Source: Hallella seregens ATCC 51272
GTDB taxonomy: Bacteria; Bacteroidota; Bacteroidia; Bacteroidales; Bacteroidaceae
Direction of reading: 5' to 3'
Length of the DNA stretch: 64,000 bases
Assembly: GCF_000518545.1 (NCBI RefSeq)
Contig: NZ_JADU01000001.1
Span: 331,370 to 395,369, forward strand
Shown here: positions 16,839-24,252 of the stretch, in pieces
How positions within the stretch are numbered: position 1 is the first letter of the stretch
Layout of the letters: every line of letters begins with the position of its first letter
Translations under genes and position numbers: made by a program
The notes under the pieces: model-generated
Told to the model about the DNA's origin: nothing
Seen by the model: only the letters and a program-made list of their open reading frames with translations
Databases searched by the model: none

Positions 16839-18641
16839 ATGAAACAAATCATTCTCCTCGGTCTGGCCCTGCTCGGCGGACTGGGAGCCCGTGCCCAGCA
16901 ATGGGACGACAAAATCGTGATTGCTGACTGTGAAGACCAGTACATCCTGCAGATGGACGGCGGTCATCCCGTTGTGAAGAACAAGACGAGCGTGACCTAC
17001 GAGTCGCTGTCGGCGGTCGGGGTGACGGCCCAGACCGTAGCCCTCTATGGCGACAACATCGAGCTGGGACGCGTTTCCACACCCGGCACGAAGACTTACA
17101 AGAACGTTACGCCCGAGAACGTGTTCTACGATGACAGCAAGGGCTGCTTCATCACCTGTCCCATCCGCAAGAAAGGCAAGACGGGCGAGGTGAGCTGGAG
17201 CCGCACGTTTACCGACATCAAGTATTTTACCCGCGTTTATCTGCTCGACGATTACTTCATCCGGCACAAGACGGTGACCGTCACCATTCCCCGTGCACTG
17301 TCGGGCTACCGCATCAAGGAGATGAACTTTGCGGGCTATCCCATCGCCGCCTCGCACACTTCCTCGGTCGATGCCGAGGTCTATACCTACACCATCGACC
17401 ATGCCTCACGCATGAAAGACGAGGAAAACACGCCGCCGGCCTCCAACGTGTTCCCCTATCTCATGGTGCTGGGTTCGTTTCCCAGTGTGGACGATTTCTA
17501 CACTTGGTCGGCCCAGATGTCGGCCGTGGACACCGCGGTGCCCGGTCTGGAGGCCCTGGTCAAGGAGATCACGGCCGGCTGCAAGACCGACGAGGAGCGG
17601 CTGAGCAACACCTATCATTGGGTGCAGGACCACATCCGATATGTGGCCTTCGAGGCCGGCATGTCGGGATTCCGCCCCGACACCCCCGCCGAGGTGCTGC
17701 GCAAGCGTTACGGCGACTGCAAGGGCATGGCCCTGTTGCTCAAGACTCTGCTCCGCGCCGAGGGCTTCGACGCCCGCCTTACCGACATCGGCACCGACGA
17801 AGTACCCTGCACCATGACCGAGGCGCCCACGCTGGCCGCCACCAACCACGCCATTTGCACCGTGCGCCACAAGGGGCGCGACTACTATCTGGACGCCACC
17901 TGCAAGTACGTGCCCTACACCTACGTGCCGCAACACATACAGGGTTCGCAGGCGATGATCGAGGACGGGCCCAAGCCTCTGCTCCAAACGGTGCCCGTGC
18001 GCCCGGCCGACAGTTCCCTCGACAGCCTGTGCTACCAGTACCGGCTGCAGGGCGATGCCCTCGTGGGCAAGGCCATTTACCAGCTGCGCGGCGACATGAA
18101 AGAGTGGTTTATGACCTCGGCCGAGAAGGCGGGCAACAAGGACAACGACGAGATGCTGGGGGCCAACCTCAATGCCGACAACCACAGCATGGCCGTGAGC
18201 GGCGTGAAATGGATTGCCCGCGACCCCCGCGAGGAGTGGGCCCGGTTCGAGGGCAACGTGAGCAACACGGCCGCCGTGCAGCGCGTGGACGGCGAAGTGT
18301 ATGTGGAACTGAACCCTCACAACAACCTCTTCGACAGTCGGATAGATACCACCGACCGCGTGGGCGACTACTATCTGCCCGTGCGTTGCAACGTCGTGCG
18401 CCAGGCCGTGCTCACCCTGCCCGCCGGCTTCCGCGTGGCCGAGCTGCCCCGTCCGGCCACCTTCACCCTGCCCGGCGGCGTGCTGAGCTGCACGTTCAGC
18501 CGGCAGGGAGGCCGCATTGTCTACCACCAGAAGATGCAGATTAACCGCCGCCGCATACCCCGCGCCGAGATTCCGGCCTGGAACACGGCCATCAGCCGGT
18601 GGCAGGATGCCTGCAACCGCCAGTTGGTGCTCAGACACTGA
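16839..18641 (+). CDS. Secreted DUF3857/transglutaminase-like protein with intact triad
   Basis: This 600-residue protein has a signal peptide (MKQIILLGLALLGGLGARAQ), an N-terminal DUF3857 beta domain and a transglutaminase-like core with a full Cys-His-Asp set: RYGDCKGMA (Cys), ATNHAICTV (His) and YYLDATCK (Asp). Its substrate is unknown; bacterial members may act as peptidases or cross-linkers in the envelope. A -7 box TATCTTTG lies at 16793-16800, 39 bases upstream of the ATG. It is 83 bases upstream of a second DUF3857 protein and probably forms an operon with it. Confidence 0.88.
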   Translation: MKQIILLGLALLGGLGARAQQWDDKIVIADCEDQYILQMDGGHPVVKNKTSVTYESLSAVGVTAQTVALYGDNIELGRVSTPGTKTYKNVTPENVFYDDSKGCFITCPIRKKGKTGEVSWSRTFTDIKYFTRVYLLDDYFIRHKTVTVTIPRALSGYRIKEMNFAGYPIAASHTSSVDAEVYTYTIDHASRMKDEENTPPASNVFPYLMVLGSFPSVDDFYTWSAQMSAVDTAVPGLEALVKEITAGCKTDEERLSNTYHWVQDHIRYVAFEAGMSGFRPDTPAEVLRKRYGDCKGMALLLKTLLRAEGFDARLTDIGTDEVPCTMTEAPTLAATNHAICTVRHKGRDYYLDATCKYVPYTYVPQHIQGSQAMIEDGPKPLLQTVPVRPADSSLDSLCYQYRLQGDALVGKAIYQLRGDMKEWFMTSAEKAGNKDNDEMLGANLNADNHSMAVSGVKWIARDPREEWARFEGNVSNTAAVQRVDGEVYVELNPHNNLFDSRIDTTDRVGDYYLPVRCNVVRQAVLTLPAGFRVAELPRPATFTLPGGVLSCTFSRQGGRIVYHQKMQINRRRIPRAEIPAWNTAISRWQDACNRQLVLRH

Positions 18642-18724
18642 CGGCCCGGCGGGGTCTCGGCCCCTCTGCAATTTACCCCACAGAACAACCATCAGCTATC
18701 ATTTATTACCTAACATCAACTCCC

Positions 18725-20860
18725 ATGATGAGAAAAGCCATGATTACCCTTGTGCTCCTCGTCACTTGTCTGACGGGCTGGGCCTTCGACAACGACGACT
18801 ACAAGGCCTTTGCCGCCCAGGTGCGCAAAGAGGTGTGGAGCCGAGACATGCCTGACTTCAAGACGCGTAGCGTGCCGGCCAAGTACAAGAATGAGTCGGC
18901 CGTGATACTCGCCTCCTACGAGGAAGTGAGCGTGGACCAAAAACGAAAGTTCTCTATTTACTCCAGCGGTTACTCGGTGAAGCAGGTGAACAGCGGGCAC
19001 TTGCGACGCATGCTGGTGAAGATTCAGGACAAAGCCTCGCTGGAGAAGTTCTCCACTTTCGACTATTCCACCTACCGGCGGCAGTTCAACACGGGCTTCG
19101 GCACCGACGACGTGCGCAACGTGCTGGGCGTGCGCGTCATCAAACCCGACGGCAGCGAAACCGAGGTGAGCGGCGACGACTACGTGTCGGAGACCGAAGG
19201 CAAGCGCGGACAAGAGAAGAAAGCCAAGCTCGCCGTGCCCAACTTGCAGGTGGGCGACCTCATCGACGTGTTCTCCTATTACCAGAGCAAGGTGAAGGAA
19301 GAGAACGTGGACCCGATGAGATTTGTGTTTGAAGAAGACTATCCCATGCTCTCTTACCGGGTGCATTGTGTCATCGACCGCAAGTTCTGCACCCAGTACC
19401 GCACGCTCAACGGAGCCCCCGACTTCACGGCTTCGACCGATGAAGACGGCAACGTGGTGCTGGATGCCGAGGTGAAAAACGTGGACCGCACCCAGCCCGA
19501 CTACGGTTACAACAGCATCAGCATGTCGCCCATCACGCTGCTCTACGTGACGGGCAAGGTGGATCTGGGCTATCTGCCCAAGAGCACCAAGGACAAAGGG
19601 CTGCACGCCAACCCCGACGCCACCGTCATTCAAGAGGACGCCTGGAATTGGTGGAAGAGCTATAACAAGGGTAAGTGGAGCTTCAACAAGTATCTGAAGA
19701 ACGTGATAGGCCAGGCCAAGAAGCTGGATTCCGACGAGGCCAAGGCCGATCACGTCTACAATTTCATGGTCATGTCCTCGCTGGTGAACCGCCAGGACTA
19801 TCTGGACTACCGTGACCTGCCGTGCGCGCTGGAAGACATTCTCAAGAAGTGCGGCGTGAAAATGGATCACGTGCTCGTCACCAGCTGGCTCAAGGAACCC
19901 CTCGGCCAGCTCATCAGCTACGGCAATGCGGCCTGGGCCCTGCGGCTTAAGAGCGGCCGTTACTACCTGCCCTTGGGCTACGCCGCGAGTGCCAGTATGA
20001 TACCGTCCATGTATCAAGGCCGTGCGGCCTCCGTCTATACGGGCGAGGGCAACTATGCCAAGGGCCCGTTTGAACAGGCTGTCACCCCGGTCAGCCAGGC
20101 CCAGGACAACGTGGAGCGCATCGCCGTCCAGGCCACTGTCGACGGCAGCCACCTCAACATCAGCCGTCGATCGGAGTTCACGGGTTGCTGCAAGGAGGGA
20201 CTCATTGACGACTATGCCACGCCCGACGAGATTATGCGGGGCTGGGGCAAGCCCTACGGCTACACGCGTTATGTCGACTTTTTCACGGGCAAGAACGCCA
20301 AAGACAAGGCGGCCGAGGGCATGAAGAACAGCGAAAAGCGCATTGCCGACAACTTCAGGGACGAGGTGACGCAGTATCATGACCGCGCCCCTGTGGCCAT
20401 TACAGGCACCAAGGTGGAGTTGGTGGGCGAGAACGGCGGCCCCTTGGCCTACACTGTTGACTATCAGATGGACGGCATGGTGAAGACGGCCGGGCAGAAT
20501 CTGGTGGTGTCCATCGGGCAGTTGCTGGGCCGGCACATCCACATCGAGGGCCGCGAACGCACGCGCGATTGCGACATCATGCGTGCCTTTGCCAAGACTT
20601 ACGAGGTGGAGGTGAACCTGCAGCTCCCTGCCGGCTACATGGTGAACGCCGCCAGCCTGCAGCGGCTCGGCGCCCATGTGGACAATGCCACGGGCAGTTT
20701 CGAGGCCGCCGCCCGGCTCGACGGGGGCAAGCTCGTGCTCACGGTCAGAAAGGTGTACAAGCATCAGCTGGAGCCGGCCGCCAACTGGCCGAGCCTGCTC
20801 GAGGTGCTCGATGCCGCCTATACTTTCTGTTCGCAGCAGGTGGTGCTGCGCAAGAAGTAA
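18725..20860 (+). CDS. Secreted DUF3857 protein with degenerate transglutaminase-like core
   Basis: This 711-residue protein has a signal peptide (MMRKAMITLVLLVTCLTGWA) and an N-terminal DUF3857 domain (about 40-260). The central part keeps the outline of a transglutaminase fold (DLPCALEDILKKCGVKMDHVLVTS, then YGNAAWALRLKSGRYYLPLG), but the catalytic residues are not recognisable: the His position is occupied by YGNAAWA and the Asp position by YLPLG. It ends with a beta-rich region resembling the C-terminus of its neighbour. It is probably a non-catalytic partner of the upstream protein; that is inference. Confidence 0.85.
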   Translation: MMRKAMITLVLLVTCLTGWAFDNDDYKAFAAQVRKEVWSRDMPDFKTRSVPAKYKNESAVILASYEEVSVDQKRKFSIYSSGYSVKQVNSGHLRRMLVKIQDKASLEKFSTFDYSTYRRQFNTGFGTDDVRNVLGVRVIKPDGSETEVSGDDYVSETEGKRGQEKKAKLAVPNLQVGDLIDVFSYYQSKVKEENVDPMRFVFEEDYPMLSYRVHCVIDRKFCTQYRTLNGAPDFTASTDEDGNVVLDAEVKNVDRTQPDYGYNSISMSPITLLYVTGKVDLGYLPKSTKDKGLHANPDATVIQEDAWNWWKSYNKGKWSFNKYLKNVIGQAKKLDSDEAKADHVYNFMVMSSLVNRQDYLDYRDLPCALEDILKKCGVKMDHVLVTSWLKEPLGQLISYGNAAWALRLKSGRYYLPLGYAASASMIPSMYQGRAASVYTGEGNYAKGPFEQAVTPVSQAQDNVERIAVQATVDGSHLNISRRSEFTGCCKEGLIDDYATPDEIMRGWGKPYGYTRYVDFFTGKNAKDKAAEGMKNSEKRIADNFRDEVTQYHDRAPVAITGTKVELVGENGGPLAYTVDYQMDGMVKTAGQNLVVSIGQLLGRHIHIEGRERTRDCDIMRAFAKTYEVEVNLQLPAGYMVNAASLQRLGAHVDNATGSFEAAARLDGGKLVLTVRKVYKHQLEPAANWPSLLEVLDAAYTFCSQQVVLRKK

Positions 20861-20866
20861 TTGCAC

Positions 20867-20888
20867 GCGGCCGCCCACGGGCGGCCGC
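20867..20888 (+). terminator. Hairpin after the DUF3857 pair
   Basis: GCGGCCGCCC (20867-20876) and GGGCGGCCGC (20879-20888) form a perfect 10-bp stem seven bases after the stop. A second hairpin (CGGCAGACAC, GCAA loop) follows at 20942-20965. Confidence 0.55.
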
Positions 20889-20996
20889 CGTGTTGCTGTA
20901 TTGCGGAGACAGCCACTCCGTCTCGTTTCGGGGAATGAAAACGGCAGACACGCAAGTGTCTGCCGGAGTGTTTGGAGGCTGTGTCCGATAAAAAAC

Positions 20997-21041
20997 ATGC
21001 GGCCAGGCAGCAGAGTTCCGCCTCTGTCTGCCTGGCCGCAT
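20997..21041 (-). terminator. Terminator of trpB (minus strand)
   Basis: ATGCGGCCAGGCAG (20997-21010) pairs with 21028-21041, with an inner CAGAG/CTCTG stem. On the minus strand it is followed by TTTTTATCGG, a T-tract, 10 bases after the trpB stop. Confidence 0.7.
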
Positions 21042-21051
21042 GGCTTGGGTT

Positions 21052-22413
21052 CTACACCTGCGGCACCTTGGCCAAGTTGCGTTCAATCTCTTCATCGGAG
21101 ACCATATAGTTGGTCAGGTCGCCGTTGATGTAGCTGTTGTACGACGGCATGTCGATGAGTCCGTGGCCCGAGAGGTTGAAAAGGATGACGGGCGACTTGC
21201 CCTCGACCTTGGCTTTCTGGGCCTCACGAATGGTGGCGGCAATGGCATGGCAGCTCTCCGGGGCGGGAACGATGCCCTCGGTCTGGGCAAAGAGCACGCC
21301 GGCGGCAAAGGTCTCGAGCTGCGGGATGTCTACGCCGTGCATGTAACCGTCTTTGATAAGCTGGGAGATAATCACGCCGGCGCCGTGATAGCGCAGGCCG
21401 CCGGCATGGATATTGGCCGGTTTGAAGTCGTGCCCCAGCGTGTACATGGGCAGCAGGGGCGTGTAGCCGGCCTCGTCGCCAAAGTCGTACTCGAACTTGC
21501 CGCGCGTGAGTTTGGGGCAGCTGTTGGGCTCGGCGGCGATGAATTCAGTGTTCTTGTGGGTGCCGTCGAACAGGTGGCGCATGAACGGGAAAGCGATGCC
21601 GCCGAAGTTGGAACCGCCGCCAAAGCAGGCAATCACCTTGTCGGGATACTCCCCCGCCATCTCCATCTGCTTCTCAGCTTCCAGTCCGATGACCGTCTGG
21701 TGCAGGGCCACGTGGTTGAGTACCGAGCCCAACGTGTATTTGCAGCCCGGTGTGGTAGTGGCCAGTTCGATGGCTTCGGAGATGGCCGTGCCGAGCGAGC
21801 CGGGATGGTTGGGGTCTACGGTGATGATGTTCTTGCCGGCGCGGGTCGACATGGAGGGCGATCCCTCGACCGTTGCGCCGAAAGTACGCATAATCATCGA
21901 GCGGTAGGGCTTCTGCTGCAGCGTGATCTTCACTTGGTAAACGGCGGCTTCGAGGCCGTAGAGTCGGGCGGCATACGAGAGCGCGGCACCCCACTGGCCG
22001 GCGCCGGTCTCGGTGGTTACGTTGGTGTCGCCCTCCTGCTTGCAGTAGTAGCACTGGGGAATGGCGGAGTTTACCTTGTGTGAACCCAGCGGGTTGGTAG
22101 ACTCGTTCTTGAAGTAGATGTGGGCCGGCGTGTCGAGTGCTTGCTCCAAAGCGTAGGCGCGCACCAAGGGGGTGGAGCGGTAAAAGGTGTATTTCTCCTG
22201 TACCTCTTCGGGGATGTCGATCCACGGGTGCTCGGCGTCGAGCTCCTGCTTGGAGCATTCAAGGCTGAAGATATGGGCCAAGTCCTCGGCGCAGAGCGGC
22301 TGCTTGGTGGCCGGATTCAGCGGGGGAAGCGGCTTGTTGGGCATCTCGGCCTGGATGTTGTACCACTGCGTGGGGATGTCTTTCTCCTGGAGTATGAATT
22401 TCTTCTGTCTCAT
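21052..22413 (-). CDS. trpB: Tryptophan synthase beta-like protein (TrpB2 type)
   Basis: This PLP enzyme makes tryptophan from indole and serine. The 453-residue length and the N-terminal region (QWYNIQAEMPNKPLPPLNP) identify the TrpB2 clade, which usually acts without a TrpA partner. The PLP lysine is in NPLGSHKVNSA, TETGAGQWG is the active-site loop with the catalytic Glu, and CFGGGSNFGG is the phosphate-binding loop. No other trp gene is nearby, consistent with an indole-salvage role. The ATG at 22413 gives MRQKKFILQEKDIP. A promoter lies at 22480-22511. Confidence 0.93.
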   Translation of the reverse strand: MRQKKFILQEKDIPTQWYNIQAEMPNKPLPPLNPATKQPLCAEDLAHIFSLECSKQELDAEHPWIDIPEEVQEKYTFYRSTPLVRAYALEQALDTPAHIYFKNESTNPLGSHKVNSAIPQCYYCKQEGDTNVTTETGAGQWGAALSYAARLYGLEAAVYQVKITLQQKPYRSMIMRTFGATVEGSPSMSTRAGKNIITVDPNHPGSLGTAISEAIELATTTPGCKYTLGSVLNHVALHQTVIGLEAEKQMEMAGEYPDKVIACFGGGSNFGGIAFPFMRHLFDGTHKNTEFIAAEPNSCPKLTRGKFEYDFGDEAGYTPLLPMYTLGHDFKPANIHAGGLRYHGAGVIISQLIKDGYMHGVDIPQLETFAAGVLFAQTEGIVPAPESCHAIAATIREAQKAKVEGKSPVILFNLSGHGLIDMPSYNSYINGDLTNYMVSDEEIERNLAKVPQV

Positions 22414-22479
22414 ATTTGTAGGGTTTGTTGCTAATCTGGATTTGCGACGACGCGCCGGAGGGTGCCCCGTATCGCGATG

Positions 22480-22511
22480 CAAAGGTAACGAAAAAAGGCA
22501 AAAGACCGCAA
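22480..22511 (-). promoter_or_regulatory. Promoter of trpB
   Basis: Minus strand TTG (22511-22509), 21 bases, TACCTTTG (22487-22480). The leader would be about 60 bases. Confidence 0.6.
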
Positions 22512-22591
22512 CGAATCGCCGTTTTGTTTGGCGAAAGCGGCTTTTGCCTGACAAATCGTATGCCGTGAAGACAGGGTGGAGGCGGTGCGGA

Positions 22592-24211
22592 CTAATGGTG
22601 GTAGCCCGCGTTTTGTGTGAGTCGGTGGTTGAGTTCGATGGCCTTGGAGGGGATGGGGAACACCGTGGTATAGCCTGAAGCCTCGCCGTCGAGCTGTGGG
22701 CGGAGGTCGTAGGCGGCGGCAAACAGGCCGTAACGGATGAGGTCTTGCCGCCGGCTTCCCTCCCACATCAGCTCCAGCCGCCGCTCTGCCAGGATGTTGG
22801 CAAGTGTGGCAGGGCGCGTCGGCATGCCCGCGCGGGTACGCACGGCATCGAGGTCGGCTTGGCCGTTGTCGCCGTTGCGCACCTGCGCCTCGGCCCGCAT
22901 GAGCAGCACATCGGCAAAGCGAAAGAGCACGATGTCGTTGTCCTGCAGCTTGCCGTCGGCGTGGGCCTTGCGGTCTATTTCGTATTTGGACATGCGGGCG
23001 CCGGCCGTCTTCTCGTAGGTCGAGCCCGTGAGGTCGAGGGCCATGACGAGTGGATGGTAGACCAGTGCCTCGCCGTTGTCGAGCCGCACGACGCTGCCGT
23101 CCACGCGAACCGTGTCGGAATAAAAGTTGAGGGCGTAGCGATGGTCGAGGCTGTCGGTGCCGTAGCCATAGGCGCGAACCGTGGCCAGCGTGGCCGACGA
23201 GCCGTTCTCGGCATCCATGCCGATGGCCGAGCCGTGGGCATAGTGGCGCGAACGGAAGAGATTCCAGAACTGATGCTGGTATTTTATCTTGTCCATCGGG
23301 ATGGTAAAGATGTTTTCCGAGGAGTTCTCGTTGTGTACGGCGAAGTTCGTAGCATAGTCGGTCTCCAGCCGATAGCCGGCGGCCTCCAGCTGGTTGCAGT
23401 AATAGATGCAGGCCTCCCAGGCGTTCAGCGTCTTTCCCTCAACGCTGAAGGTGATGTCGCGGCCGCTGGGCCGTTGGGCGTCGGTCCAGTTGTCGTCGGC
23501 ATAGACCTCGGCATTCAGCAACAGACGGGCCAGTAGGAATTGGGCCACGGGGCGTGTCAGCCGGCCGTAGTCGGTGCCTTCCCAGTTGCTGCGGCCGGTT
23601 TCGAGATAGGGCAGACAGGCTTGCAGCTCCTCCACCAAGTCGCGAAAGAGCACGCTGCGCTCCACTTGCACCACGTCGTTGAGGGCTGCTCCGTCGGTCT
23701 TGACCATTGGCACGCGGCCGAAAAGGTCGAGCAACTCGTAGTAGAAAAGGCAGCGCAGCCCCGTCACCTCAGCGCGGTAGGACTGCTGCTGAGCCGTGGT
23801 GAGCAGCTGTTTGTTCGCTTCAATCTGAGCCAGCGAGTGGTTACAGAGCATGATAACCTTGTAAAGATAGTCCCAAGTATTGCGTAAAGGCAGGTCGGCG
23901 GCCGTCCAGGAGTGGAGGTAAAGGTTCTGCCAAAAGCCGCCGTCGAACCAGTCGCCGCCGCGCGTGGGGAGGATGGCCTCGTCGGTGGTAAAGGTATTAT
24001 AGTCGTACACGCCGCGGTAGGTACCCTGCAACCCCTGCGAGTCGGCGGTGCCTCCTATATAATTATATAAGGTGGCAACGGCGTTGTTGTAGAGGTTGGC
24101 GGCGTTGTCGTAGGCCTCGGCTTCGGGCAACAGGCCCTTGGGCTCGTCTTTCAGGCAGGAGGTCAGCAGCACGGAGGCTGCCAGCAGGGGGAGTATATGT
24201 CGGATGGGCAT
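22592..24211 (-). CDS. SusD/RagB-family nutrient-binding outer membrane lipoprotein
   Basis: SusD proteins sit on the cell surface as lids on SusC transporters. The 539-residue protein has a lipoprotein signal (MPIRHILPLLAASVLLTSC) and typical SusD blocks: YDNAANLYNNAVATLYNY, RCLFYYELLDLFGRVPMV, PVAQFLLARLLLNAEVY and the C-terminal ILAERRLELMWEGSRRQDLIRYG. The start at 24211 was chosen by the lipobox. It follows susC by 41 bases. No glycosidase or regulator lies beside the pair, so the ligand cannot be inferred. Confidence 0.93.
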   Translation of the reverse strand: MPIRHILPLLAASVLLTSCLKDEPKGLLPEAEAYDNAANLYNNAVATLYNYIGGTADSQGLQGTYRGVYDYNTFTTDEAILPTRGGDWFDGGFWQNLYLHSWTAADLPLRNTWDYLYKVIMLCNHSLAQIEANKQLLTTAQQQSYRAEVTGLRCLFYYELLDLFGRVPMVKTDGAALNDVVQVERSVLFRDLVEELQACLPYLETGRSNWEGTDYGRLTRPVAQFLLARLLLNAEVYADDNWTDAQRPSGRDITFSVEGKTLNAWEACIYYCNQLEAAGYRLETDYATNFAVHNENSSENIFTIPMDKIKYQHQFWNLFRSRHYAHGSAIGMDAENGSSATLATVRAYGYGTDSLDHRYALNFYSDTVRVDGSVVRLDNGEALVYHPLVMALDLTGSTYEKTAGARMSKYEIDRKAHADGKLQDNDIVLFRFADVLLMRAEAQVRNGDNGQADLDAVRTRAGMPTRPATLANILAERRLELMWEGSRRQDLIRYGLFAAAYDLRPQLDGEASGYTTVFPIPSKAIELNHRLTQNAGYHH

Positions 24212-24252
24212 GAGGTGTATGGGGATTGGTTGGTGGGTCATGGAGGAAAGTT

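Noticed and set aside
18716..20998. 760-codon minus-strand ORF opposite the second DUF3857 gene
   Set aside because: It is the antisense frame of a GC-rich gene; the protein is His/Gly/Val-rich without domains, while the plus-strand protein has a signal peptide and family blocks.
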